Part shown: piece by piece, positions 7,551 through 15,266 of the stretch
Layout of the letters: the number at the start of each line of letters is the position of its first letter
How positions within the stretch are numbered: position 1 is the stretch's first letter
Source of the DNA: Henriciella litoralis
GTDB lineage: Bacteria > Pseudomonadota > Alphaproteobacteria > Caulobacterales > Hyphomonadaceae
DNA length: 64,000 nucleotides
Direction: 5' to 3'
Assembly (NCBI RefSeq): GCF_002088935.1
Contig: NZ_NCSS01000006.1
Location: 2,512,407 to 2,576,406, forward strand
Translations under genes and position numbers: made by a program
Notes under the pieces: model-generated
What the model was told of the DNA's origin: nothing
The model's database searches: none
What the model saw: only the letters and a program-made list of their open reading frames with translations

Positions 7551-9380
7551 TTAACGGCCCCGCTTCAGGTCTCTCAGGATCTGCCGCATCGGGGCCACTG
7601 CTTCCAGAGCAGGCTTGCTCGCCGGCGATGGCTCACCCAGCAGCTGCGCCGCGAGTATCTCCCCGGCCCACGGACCCCAGGTAAATCCGCGAGAGCCGAA
7701 TCCACCCGAAAGGTAAAGACCGTTGATGAGGGGGGCATCCTGATCAACGGTCTGTCCATGTCGGACCCCATCAAAAACATCTCTGGCACGCGCCTCATCT
7801 GGCACCGCGCCTATCAGCGGCAGACGGTCCGGCGTCGTGGCCCGCACACCCGCCCGGCTTTGGATGTCGGCCTTTTTGGCCATTTGCCGCCAATAAGGAT
7901 CGAGCCTTTCGAGGGCTGCCATGTTTTCGGCGTGGGCGGCGTCCGTCGTTTCTGGTGTTTTCTTGTCCCAGCTTTCAAACGTCGCTCCCCAGAGCCGCAT
8001 CTTGCCGAGCGCCAACGCATAGTGGCCGCTCGCAATAGCTGACGGCGGCGCATCGACATCTGTTTCGGCGAATTCGACCTGACCGCTTCGGCCAACGAGA
8101 GACAGCCAGGGAAGGTTGTCAGCCGCCGCCATGCCGCAGGCCAGAATGGTCGGCACGCCGTCTTCCAGCTCATCCATGTCAAAGACCCGGCCCATCTGAA
8201 GCCGGGCGCCGTCGAGCAGGGCAGGTAGCAGATGTTGTGGTTCCAGGATCAACGCCCGCTTGTGCAACTGGCCGCCTGCCATGGCTTCGAGGTTCTCCAG
8301 CCCGAGCGGCGGATCTGCGAGCAGTTTCGCGATCCGCTGCGCCTCGCGCTCATCCTTGGGTCTGTGAGCGACATCGGTTTGCGTGACACCGACGCGTTCG
8401 CTGTAGAAGCGGCGGGCCGAGAGATACGCATCGATCAGAAGCCCGGCCTGGACCGTGTCGCCTGCATCAAGGCGCGGCATGACCAATGCCAGAGGATTGC
8501 TGCTTGCGCCCTCGCCAAGGCTGGACGCAGCATCGATGACCTCAACTTCCAGGCCGCGATCAAGAAAGGTGCGTGCCAGACAAGCCCCGGAAATACCCGC
8601 GCCGATAATCCGCACGCGATCAGGGCGGGTTTCTGCCTGGCGCAGGCCATAGACGTCTGCCTGCTCTGCCGGTTCTTCTTTAAGGGAGACTTCCAGCCGT
8701 TCCCGCTTGCGGCCAAATCCTTCAGTCTTCGCGACCTCAAAGCCGGCCGCCTGGAGGCCACGGCGAACGAAACCAGCGACCGTGAATGTCGCGAGTTTTG
8801 CGTCCTTCCGGCATCTCTCTTTGACGAGGGGCCAGAGCGAGGCATCCCACATTGCGCTATTCTTTGCGGGTGAGAACCCATCGAGAAACCAGGCATCGGC
8901 CTTGAAATGCGCGCTCGCCAATGTGTCGGCGATGTCACCAATATGAAGGGTCAGCGTGACGCCGTCCTGCGACCAGACCATACGCTGGACGCCCTTGGCC
9001 CGCTCAGGCCAGGCGGTGGCAAGGCGAGTGGGGAGGTCACCGAGTTCGGGCCAGGCAGATAACGCCTTTGCGGCATCTTCGCGGTCGAGTGGAAACGCTT
9101 CGAATGACACAAAATGAAGCCACGCATCCGTCGACGGCCTCGTGCCATTCCAGAGTTGCCAGGCGGCTAGAAAATTGAGGCCCGTGCCGAAGCCCGTTTC
9201 TGCAATCGTGAAACGCTTCGCCCCGGCCCAGCTTTCAGGCAGGCTGCAGCCTCTTAGAAAGACAGTTTTCGTCTCTTCAAGACCGTTGTGACGCGAAAAA
9301 TAGACATCCCCGAAGGCGTCATCGACGGGGGTGCCGTCTTCTTTCCAGGCAAGATCGGGGCGGGGGGGCAGGCGGCTCAT
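7551..9380 (-). CDS. mnmC: Bifunctional tRNA mnm5s2U methyltransferase/FAD oxidoreductase MnmC
   Basis: A 609-residue fusion enzyme that completes mnm5s2U34 in tRNA wobble positions. The C-terminal FAD-dependent domain removes carboxymethyl from cmnm5U and the N-terminal SAM-dependent domain methylates the resulting nm5U. The N-terminal domain (about 1-235) shows the SAM-binding region AETGFGTGLNFLAAW and the active-site DGFSPAKNSAMW. The FAD domain begins at about 255 with the dinucleotide fold RIIGAGISGACLARTFLDRG and ends with GLYLSGGFGSRGFTWGPW. Both domains look intact. It converges on the psp operon with only 2 nt between stop codons. Confidence 0.95.
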   Translation of the reverse strand: MSRLPPRPDLAWKEDGTPVDDAFGDVYFSRHNGLEETKTVFLRGCSLPESWAGAKRFTIAETGFGTGLNFLAAWQLWNGTRPSTDAWLHFVSFEAFPLDREDAAKALSAWPELGDLPTRLATAWPERAKGVQRMVWSQDGVTLTLHIGDIADTLASAHFKADAWFLDGFSPAKNSAMWDASLWPLVKERCRKDAKLATFTVAGFVRRGLQAAGFEVAKTEGFGRKRERLEVSLKEEPAEQADVYGLRQAETRPDRVRIIGAGISGACLARTFLDRGLEVEVIDAASSLGEGASSNPLALVMPRLDAGDTVQAGLLIDAYLSARRFYSERVGVTQTDVAHRPKDEREAQRIAKLLADPPLGLENLEAMAGGQLHKRALILEPQHLLPALLDGARLQMGRVFDMDELEDGVPTILACGMAAADNLPWLSLVGRSGQVEFAETDVDAPPSAIASGHYALALGKMRLWGATFESWDKKTPETTDAAHAENMAALERLDPYWRQMAKKADIQSRAGVRATTPDRLPLIGAVPDEARARDVFDGVRHGQTVDQDAPLINGLYLSGGFGSRGFTWGPWAGEILAAQLLGEPSPASKPALEAVAPMRQILRDLKRGR

Positions 9381-9418
9381 GAGACGCGTGTAGCACAGGA
9401 TTTAATTTCGGCATCCAT

Positions 9419-9444
9419 GGAACGCTGCGGCCTGTTCGCCGGTT
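9419..9444 (+). promoter_or_regulatory. EcfG-type general stress promoter of csbD
   Basis: GGAAC at 9419-9423, a 17-nt spacer, then GGTT at 9441-9444. Alphaproteobacterial EcfG sigma factors recognise GGAAC-N16/17-CGTT, so this differs by one base in the -10 element. It sits 40 nt before the csbD start, and CsbD proteins are classical general-stress proteins, which supports the reading. Confidence 0.7.
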
Positions 9445-9483
9445 GATTCAGCAAGTTTAGCAATCTCCAGAAAGGAGAATACA

Positions 9484-9675
9484 ATGGGAAATGACAAGGA
9501 AAAAGGCTTCGCCAAAAAAGTTGAAGGCAAAGCAAAAGAAGTCGCTGGCGTCGTCACAAATGACCGTGAGCTAGAGGCTGAAGGCAAGGCCAAACAGGTC
9601 GAAGGCGAAGGTCAGGAGACCTTTGGCGAGGTCAAGGACGCGCTCTCTGGCGACAAGAAAAAAGACCAGAAGTAA
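9484..9675 (+). CDS. CsbD family stress protein
   Basis: A 63-residue, lysine- and glutamate-rich, probably disordered cytoplasmic protein of the CsbD/YjbJ family. It shows the repeated family motif EGKAKEVAG and EGKAKQVEG, with a G-rich start (MGNDKEKGFAKKVEGK). CsbD-like proteins are strongly induced by general stress in many bacteria, but the molecular function is unknown. A strong ribosome site (AGAAAGGAGAA) precedes the ATG, and an EcfG-like promoter lies 40 nt upstream. Confidence 0.92.
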   Translation: MGNDKEKGFAKKVEGKAKEVAGVVTNDRELEAEGKAKQVEGEGQETFGEVKDALSGDKKKDQK

Positions 9676-9683
9676 TCTTCTGG
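9666..9683 (+). other. Hairpin spanning the csbD stop codon
   Basis: CCAGAAG (9666-9672), loop TAAT, CTTCTGG (9677-9683): a perfect 7-bp stem whose loop contains the csbD TAA stop. There is no T-tract after it, so it is not a standard intrinsic terminator. It could protect the mRNA 3' end. Confidence 0.5.
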
Positions 9684-9709
9684 CTGGCGTGTTGGCGCAG
9701 CCTAATTGA

Positions 9710-10957
9710 ATGCGCATGAGCACTGGAAATATCAACTCCACGCGCGAGACGGCCCTCAAGATGCTGAATTATTTCGTCCCGAATATGGGCGAGGTCTATG
9801 CGTCACAGCGGAATATTGATTTTGGGCGAGTTGGCCGGACGAACGTGTCCTGCCTCTCGCCCTTTCTGCGTCATCGCCTGATCAGTGAGCGGGAAGTCGC
9901 TGCAGCCGCACTTGAGGCGTATGGCTTCGAGGCGTCGCATAAATACCTGCAGGAGCTTTGTTGGCGTACCTATTTCAAGGGCTGGCTGGAGCATCGCCCC
10001 GGTGTCTGGACTGCCTATTGCGCTGAGCGCGACCAGCTTTTCGCATCGCTAGAAAGTGACACGGAAACCAAGGAAGCCTACGAACGCGCCATTGCCGGTA
10101 AGACGGGGATAGACGGGTTTGACACCTGGGCAAGCGAACTCATCGAGACGGGTTATTTGCACAATCATGCGCGGATGTCTTTTGCCTCAATCTGGATGTT
10201 CACGCTCAAGCTTCCCTGGCAGCTCGGCGCTGAGTTCCTTCTCAGGCATTTGATGGATGGGGACCCTGCCTCAAATACGCTGTCATGGCGCTGGATCGGC
10301 GGGCTTCACACCGAAGGCAAGACATATCTGGCGAGCCACAAAGCCATCGAAGTCTGCTCAAATGGTCGTTTCAGTCCGGACAATCTGGCTACGCAGGCCG
10401 ATCCCGTAGGCGGCGCGGCTAACCCCGAACCAGAGGACATCTCTCCGGCAGACGGCGTGCCGAGTGGCCGGTTTGCACTGCTTTTGACCGAGGATGATCT
10501 CAGCCCCGAAACGATGCTAGGCAAAGAGGCCGATATCGCGGCAATTGCAGGCGTTTCGAGTGCGGAGTTGCGGTCGCCACATGGCGCTGGAGAAAAGGCC
10601 TCGGCGTTTACCAGTCAAGCAATGACGGACGCGCTCAGCCGGGCCTCAAAAGTCTATTGCGTCGATACCGTGGATTTTAGTGAAACCGCATCGCTGACGG
10701 ACGACATTCATGAGTGGGCGCAGTCGCTCGACACAGATCAGATCGCCATTCCCTGGGTCCCGGTTGGCTGGAGCCGTGACAGGATGATCCCGGTTCTGGC
10801 TGATCTTGAAAACAGGGGCCTCACGATCTCATATCTTCGAAGACCCTGGGACGACATTTTCTGGCCGCACACGACGGCAGGCTATTTCAAGCTCAGGAAA
10901 AAACTGCCCCGCCTTTTTGATGAAGCGGGGCTCGAAGGCGTGGAAGGCCGTGTATGA
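9710..10957 (+). CDS. Photolyase/cryptochrome-like protein with N-terminal FAD domain
   Basis: A 415-residue protein whose first 230 residues are the FAD-binding helical domain of the photolyase/cryptochrome family: LSPFLRHRLISERE, LQELCWRTYFKGW, GYLHNHARM, the Asn-rich contact DGDPASNTLSWRWIGG. Normal photolyases begin with an alpha/beta antenna domain of about 130 residues, which is missing here. Instead, after a linker rich in P, D and G (about 235-260), the C-terminal 150 residues (FALLLTEDD... to the end) look like an alpha/beta domain. I infer a circularly permuted arrangement. Repair activity or signalling role cannot be decided. It is the first gene of a four-gene run linked by ATGA overlaps. 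Confidence 0.82.
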   Translation: MRMSTGNINSTRETALKMLNYFVPNMGEVYASQRNIDFGRVGRTNVSCLSPFLRHRLISEREVAAAALEAYGFEASHKYLQELCWRTYFKGWLEHRPGVWTAYCAERDQLFASLESDTETKEAYERAIAGKTGIDGFDTWASELIETGYLHNHARMSFASIWMFTLKLPWQLGAEFLLRHLMDGDPASNTLSWRWIGGLHTEGKTYLASHKAIEVCSNGRFSPDNLATQADPVGGAANPEPEDISPADGVPSGRFALLLTEDDLSPETMLGKEADIAAIAGVSSAELRSPHGAGEKASAFTSQAMTDALSRASKVYCVDTVDFSETASLTDDIHEWAQSLDTDQIAIPWVPVGWSRDRMIPVLADLENRGLTISYLRRPWDDIFWPHTTAGYFKLRKKLPRLFDEAGLEGVEGRV

Positions 10958-11241
10958 GCGATCTCGATATCCAGCAGACGGAGACTGAAAGCGGCGGGCG
11001 ATATTTCGTCACCGTTTCCGGCCATGAGGCTGAAATGACCTATTCACGCGCAGGCGAAAAGATCATCATTATTGATCACACCGGGGTGCCGTCAGAGCTA
11101 GGCGGACAAGGGGTCGGCACCAAGCTGGTCCTGAGGGCGGTTGAGGATGCGCGGCGCCATGGCCGCAAGATCGTACCGCTTTGCCCCTTTGCCAAAGCCC
11201 AATTTGAAAAGCATGGCGATTGGAAGGACGTATTGAAATGA
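10954..11241 (+). CDS. GNAT family N-acetyltransferase, mini YjdJ type (copy 1)
   Basis: A 95-residue protein of the short YjdJ-like GNAT family. It carries the acetyl-CoA pocket GVPSELGGQGVGTKLVLRAV and the conserved ending KIVPLCPFAKAQFEKH, with the C-P/F-A-x-x-x motif where the Cys-containing loop lies in these mini acetyltransferases. It overlaps the photolyase-like gene by ATGA, so translation is coupled. A second paralogue follows immediately. The substrate is unknown; small-molecule or protein acetylation are both possible. Confidence 0.88.
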   Translation: MSDLDIQQTETESGGRYFVTVSGHEAEMTYSRAGEKIIIIDHTGVPSELGGQGVGTKLVLRAVEDARRHGRKIVPLCPFAKAQFEKHGDWKDVLK

Positions 11242-11513
11242 CCGATCTCAAACTTGAAGACAGCGGCTCCAGATTGACCGCAGATGTCGACGGCCACGAA
11301 GTCGAGATCCGCTATGGCTGGGACGCCAAGCACATCATGCGGGTCGATTTTGTCGGGGTGCCCAAGGCGCTTGGTGGACGCGGGCTCGGCACCAAGCTGG
11401 TCGGCAAACTCGTTGAAAAGGCGCGCAAGGAAGACTTTCGCTTGCGCCCGGTCTGCGGATTTGCCCGTGTGCAGCTGCAACGACATCCGGAGTGGCAAGA
11501 CGTCGTCGCCTGA
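11238..11513 (+). CDS. GNAT family N-acetyltransferase, mini YjdJ type (copy 2)
   Basis: A 91-residue paralogue of the preceding gene, starting at the ATG that overlaps its stop (ATGA at 11238). It shares the block GVPKALGGRGLGTKLVGKLV and the ending RLRPVCGFARVQLQRHPEW. An upstream in-frame start at 11220 lies inside the previous gene and is less likely. The two copies differ at many positions, so the duplication is old. Their joint retention suggests a heterodimer or two substrates (inference). Confidence 0.86.
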   Translation: MTDLKLEDSGSRLTADVDGHEVEIRYGWDAKHIMRVDFVGVPKALGGRGLGTKLVGKLVEKARKEDFRLRPVCGFARVQLQRHPEWQDVVA

Positions 11514-11527
11514 GCCATCATGGCGGC

Positions 11528-11977
11528 ATGACGAAACCGTTCTGGCAAACCAAACGTCTCGATGAAATGACCCCGCAGGAGTGGGAGTCGGTCTGCGATG
11601 GCTGTGCGAAATGCTGCCTGCTCAAACTCGAAGACGAAGACAGCGGTGATATCGCTTACACCCGGCTACACTGCCGGCTTCTCGATGCTGATCTTTGCAA
11701 ATGCGCCGATTATGAAAACCGCAAGGCCAAGGTGCCCGATTGCGTGATCCTGACCCCGAAATCGGTTTCAGAGCTGAAATGGATGCCGCAAAGTTGCGCC
11801 TATCGCCGTCTCCATGAGGGTAGGGGCCTGCCGGACTGGCACCATTTGATCAGCGGCGACCGCGATCTTGTCCATAGCGGTGGTCACTCTGTCATGGGTC
11901 AGACGGTCAGCGAGGACACGGTTTTCGAGGAAGACCAGATCGACTGGATCATCGATTGGGACGGCAATCCGCCTTGA
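11528..11977 (+). CDS. YcgN/UPF0260 family cysteine-cluster protein
   Basis: A 149-residue cytoplasmic protein of the YcgN family (UPF0260). The start at 11528 gives the expected family N-terminus (FWQTKRLDEMTPQEWESVCD). Conserved cysteines lie in CDGCAKCCLLKLED, in LHCRLLD...CKCADY, and in SCAYRR, the Cys-rich pattern thought to bind zinc or an iron-sulfur cluster. The conserved tail GHPxxxGQTVSEDTVFEED form is present with small changes. It closes the photolyase/GNAT/GNAT run. Function is unknown. Confidence 0.9.
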   Translation: MTKPFWQTKRLDEMTPQEWESVCDGCAKCCLLKLEDEDSGDIAYTRLHCRLLDADLCKCADYENRKAKVPDCVILTPKSVSELKWMPQSCAYRRLHEGRGLPDWHHLISGDRDLVHSGGHSVMGQTVSEDTVFEEDQIDWIIDWDGNPP

Positions 11978-12001
11978 GGGCAAAAGGCCAGGGCGGTCGC
12001 C

Positions 12002-13048
12002 CTACGGCCCCTCGACCTCATAGCCTTCGTCCCGAAGCATCGTGATGACGCTATCTGGCCCGGCAAGATGCCCGGCGCCCACAGCGATAAAGACCGTGCC
12101 CGGTTCATCCAGCATGTCTGCGATTTTGGGCGCCCAGTTTTGGTTTCTGCTGAGGAATAGCGCATCGTAGACGCCCTCGCCGCCGCCCGTATCGGGATTT
12201 GCGACCAGTGTTCCGAGACCTGCAACATCGCCGTCGGACCATTCTTCAACGACCTGATCCAGCATTTTGGTCGTGTCGTCGAGCGTCAGGGCCGTTTCGT
12301 AGAGATATTCCTTCTGGACAGGCTCTGGAAGCGTATCGAAAATGTCTGCCTGAATGCTGGCCGTTTCGAGATAACCGAATGATTTGCCATCTTCGTGGGC
12401 ATCCGCCAGCAGGATCTGTTCAACGCCTGCATTCGGGTCAAAGCCGTCCTTCTGGAGCCTCAGCACAGACAGATTGATTGCGGCCATCCACGGTTCCATA
12501 GGATTGATCGCGGCGATGGGAAGCCCGAGGGAATCCAGCGCGCTTTCAAGGGCTTCAAGATCGCCTTCGCTGAGCTCGCTGCTCAGCGTGCGCCCATCGC
12601 CATAGAGGCCCTTGGACATGAAGTCCTTTGCCATTTCCCGCTGGCCTTCAGGGCTTTCCATGTCCAGTTCGAGAACCAGCTTGTCAGCGCTATCGAACGC
12701 TTCAGAAAATTCAGCCGTGCGCCATTCCATATCGGGGCGCATCAGGTGGACCGTGCCGAAAATGTAGATCGTGGTGTCGTCATCGGAAAGCGTCCACAGC
12801 GCGGGAGACCCGCTCCCGGATGTCGCTTTCGCTTCTGCCAGGGCCGTCTCGAATTCTGCGAGAATGTCCTCGCGATCGCGGCGGACGTCTTCTGGCGCTT
12901 CGGTTTCAGTCGTCGCCTCGACGATGCTGACGTCTTCCTCAGTCTGCGCGGGCGTAGTCGGTTCATCGGACTGCGTGCCGCAGCCTGCCAGCAGGAAGGT
13001 TAGCGCGAGCCCTGAAACAGCGGCGGCGCGGGGGAGGGAAAAAGTCAT
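12002..13048 (-). CDS. TraB/GumN family lipoprotein
   Basis: A 348-residue exported protein of the TraB/GumN family. The N-terminus is a lipoprotein signal with lipobox LLAG-C (cysteine near residue 23), then an acidic, Thr/Glu-rich linker of about 60 residues. The family domain begins at LWTLSDDDTTIYIFGTVHL and ends with FIAVGAGHLAGPDSVITML, carrying the two conserved GTVH and GxGH motifs that mark these putative metal-dependent (Tiki-like) proteases. Likely anchored in the membrane and facing the periplasm. Its partner genes are not evident. Confidence 0.92.
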   Translation of the reverse strand: MTFSLPRAAAVSGLALTFLLAGCGTQSDEPTTPAQTEEDVSIVEATTETEAPEDVRRDREDILAEFETALAEAKATSGSGSPALWTLSDDDTTIYIFGTVHLMRPDMEWRTAEFSEAFDSADKLVLELDMESPEGQREMAKDFMSKGLYGDGRTLSSELSEGDLEALESALDSLGLPIAAINPMEPWMAAINLSVLRLQKDGFDPNAGVEQILLADAHEDGKSFGYLETASIQADIFDTLPEPVQKEYLYETALTLDDTTKMLDQVVEEWSDGDVAGLGTLVANPDTGGGEGVYDALFLSRNQNWAPKIADMLDEPGTVFIAVGAGHLAGPDSVITMLRDEGYEVEGP

Positions 13049-13180
13049 GCCGGAAACAGGCTCCTGTTGGAAAAATCAGTATCTGCCCTGTCTTATAGGC
13101 GCAGTGGGTGCAAAAGCGAATGCCTTGCGTGCTGCGAAAAGATTGCACCATGCGACAGCTTCGAATATGGACACCCCAAC

Positions 13181-13257
13181 GCACCTATAGCTCAGCTGGA
13201 TAGAGCGCTGCCCTCCGAAGGCAGAGGTCACAGGTTCGAATCCTGTTAGGTGCGCCA
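13181..13257 (+). tRNA. tRNA-Arg (anticodon CCG)
   Basis: A 77-nt cloverleaf. The 7-bp acceptor is GCACCTA/TAGGTGC, the anticodon loop CTCCGAA gives anticodon CCG (codon CGG), the T loop is GGTTCGAATCC, and CCA is encoded. Confidence 0.96.
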
Positions 13258-13318
13258 TTCCCCTACTGGCACGGCAGGCAAAAAACCAATCAACGCTTGA
13301 TGTCAGAGAGCGGCGGAC

Positions 13319-13392
13319 TGGAGCGGGTACACGGAATCGAACCGAGATCCTCAGCTTGGAAGGCTGCTGCACTACCGTTGTGCTATACCCGC
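13319..13392 (-). tRNA. tRNA-Gly (anticodon TCC)
   Basis: A 74-nt minus-strand cloverleaf. The acceptor is GCGGGTA/TACCCGC, the anticodon loop CTTCCAA gives anticodon TCC (GGA/GGG codons), the T arm is CGGTTCGATTCCG, and TCCA closes the 3' end. It lies downstream of tRNA-Tyr on the same strand, so the two are probably one transcript. Confidence 0.96.
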
Positions 13393-13439
13393 CCTGTAAG
13401 TCCGGGCGCCCGGCTAAATCCTATCAGAGAACAGGGCAG

Positions 13440-13524
13440 TGGTGGAGGGGACAGGATTCGAACCTGTGTACGCTATGCGGGCAGATTTACAGTCTGCTGC
13501 CTTTAACCACTCGGCCACCCCTCC
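13440..13524 (-). tRNA. tRNA-Tyr (anticodon GTA)
   Basis: An 85-nt class II minus-strand tRNA with a long variable arm. The anticodon loop CTGTAAA gives anticodon GTA, the acceptor is GGAGGGG/CCCCTCC, and CCA is encoded. The Tyr-Gly tandem is common in alphaproteobacteria, and rlmB follows divergently. Confidence 0.96.
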
Positions 13525-13621
13525 AGGGCATGCCCTGCGACGCTCTGATTGACGTCGCCGGAACAGGACGCCAAATGTCTGCAACAGCAGTCACCGGCGC
13601 ACCGAAGGCCGCTTTATAGGG

Positions 13622-14395
13622 ATGAAGCCAATCGCACGCAACCATGAGAAACGTCGATTTGCAGCGAGAGCTGCTCCTGACCCGTCCGCACCTGTTTGGC
13701 TGTGGGGGCAACATGCCGTTGAAGCGGCAATTGCGAACCGAAGCCGCGAGATACTGCGTTGTGTCGCAACAGAAAATGCGGCGCGGCGCACCGGCTTCGC
13801 GCAAGCCGAGATTATGGACCCGAAGGCACTGGATAAGCTATTGCCACCGGGGGCCGTGCATCAGGGCCTGGCGGTCAAGGTCAATCCACTGGCGCCTGTC
13901 GCGCTGGATGAGTGCATTGCCCGGGTCGATGCGCCGGACCGGGTCTGCGTGCTTGACCAGCTATCGGACCCGCATAATCTCGGCGCGATTTTCCGATCTG
14001 CTGCGGCGTTCGGTGTGGGCGCCATGATCCTGCAGACGCGCCATACGCCCTTGGTGACAGGCGTTGCGGCAAAAGCGGCCGCTGGCGCAATCGAAGCGGT
14101 TGAGGAAGTGCGCGTCGTCAACATAGCGCGCGCCATCGATGCGCTTGGTGAGGCCGGCTATCATACGGTCGGGCTGGCCGGTGAAGGGATTGAGACGGTT
14201 GCCGATGCCGTGTCAGGTGCGCGCAAGATTGCTTTCGTGATGGGCGCCGAAGGTTCAGGCCTGCGCCCGGCCGTTGCAAAAGCCTGTGCACAGCTTGCGC
14301 GCATTCCGATGACACCCGGCATGGAAAGCCTCAACGTCTCCAATGCGGCCGCGATTGCCTTCTACGAAGCGATGAGAAACAGGGAAAACCTATGA
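13622..14395 (+). CDS. rlmB: 23S rRNA 2'-O-methyltransferase RlmB (SpoU family)
   Basis: A 257-residue SPOUT methyltransferase that methylates the 2'-OH of G2251 in the 23S rRNA P-loop. The N-terminal substrate-binding domain begins near VWLWGQHAVEAAI. The three SPOUT motifs are LSDPHNLGAIFRSAAAFG, FVMGAEGSGLRPAV and MESLNVSNAAAIAFYEA, which form the SAM-binding knot. The basic N-terminal 20 residues precede the domain. It overlaps the next gene by ATGA. An RlmB or closely related TrmH-family role is likely; the exact target nucleotide is inferred from family. Confidence 0.9.
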   Translation: MKPIARNHEKRRFAARAAPDPSAPVWLWGQHAVEAAIANRSREILRCVATENAARRTGFAQAEIMDPKALDKLLPPGAVHQGLAVKVNPLAPVALDECIARVDAPDRVCVLDQLSDPHNLGAIFRSAAAFGVGAMILQTRHTPLVTGVAAKAAAGAIEAVEEVRVVNIARAIDALGEAGYHTVGLAGEGIETVADAVSGARKIAFVMGAEGSGLRPAVAKACAQLARIPMTPGMESLNVSNAAAIAFYEAMRNRENL

Positions 14396-15261
14396 CACTG
14401 CATGGTCCGGTCTCACACTCTTACTACTCTCAGCGTCTCAAGCTCCATTATGTCGACTGGGGCAATGACGAAGCGCCGCCGCTGGTTATGGTGCATGGCG
14501 GGCGCGACCATTGCCGCAGCTGGGATTGGGTCGCCCAGGAATTGCGTCAGGACTGGCATATCATCGCGCCAGACCTTCGCGGCCATGGCGACAGTGCCTG
14601 GTCGCCTGAAGGCAATTACAACATGCAGGCTTATATCTACGATCTGGCGCAGCTGATCCATCAGCTGAAGCTGGAGAAGGTGACCCTGATCGCGCATTCG
14701 CTCGGCGGGAACATCGCGCTGCGCTATACCGGCCTCTATCCGGACAAGGTCGACAAGCTGGTGGCCATCGAAGGCCTTGGACCGTCACCAAAGATTATCG
14801 AGCAGCGTCAGGAAACGCCCTGGCAGGACCGTTTCCGCAAGATGATCGAGGATAAGCGCGCGCTCTCTGGCCGTCAGCCCAAACGCTATGACAGCCTCGA
14901 GCAGGCCTATGCCCGCATGAAGGAAGAGAACAGCTTCCTCTCAGCCGAACAGGCCCGCCACCTGACGATCAACGGCATCGCCCGCAATGAAGACGGCACC
15001 TATAGCTGGAAGTTCGACAATTATCTGCGCGTCTGGGAATCAGTTGATCTGACGATTGAGCAGATCCACCAGCTCTGGGAATCGATCACCTGTCCGACAT
15101 TGCTGCTCTATGGCGAGAAAAGCTGGGCCTCGAACCCGGCAGAGGATGGCCGCGATCAGTATTTCCAGAATGCAGAGGTTAAACTCTTCCCGGACGCCGG
15201 CCACTGGCTGCACCATGACCGGTTTGACCTGTTCATGGAAACGCTGAACGAGTTTCTCTAG
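14392..15261 (+). CDS. Alpha/beta hydrolase
   Basis: A 289-residue cytoplasmic alpha/beta hydrolase. The oxyanion region is VMVHGGRDHCRSWD, the nucleophile elbow is AHSLGGN (Ser), and the catalytic His lies in DAGHWLHHDRFD near the C-terminus. The acid is probably in the LLLYGEKSW region. The family covers esterases, dehalogenases and C-C hydrolases. No signal peptide. Overlap with rlmB by ATGA couples its translation. Substrate unknown. Confidence 0.9.
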   Translation: MTLHGPVSHSYYSQRLKLHYVDWGNDEAPPLVMVHGGRDHCRSWDWVAQELRQDWHIIAPDLRGHGDSAWSPEGNYNMQAYIYDLAQLIHQLKLEKVTLIAHSLGGNIALRYTGLYPDKVDKLVAIEGLGPSPKIIEQRQETPWQDRFRKMIEDKRALSGRQPKRYDSLEQAYARMKEENSFLSAEQARHLTINGIARNEDGTYSWKFDNYLRVWESVDLTIEQIHQLWESITCPTLLLYGEKSWASNPAEDGRDQYFQNAEVKLFPDAGHWLHHDRFDLFMETLNEFL

Positions 15262-15266
15262 AAGCC

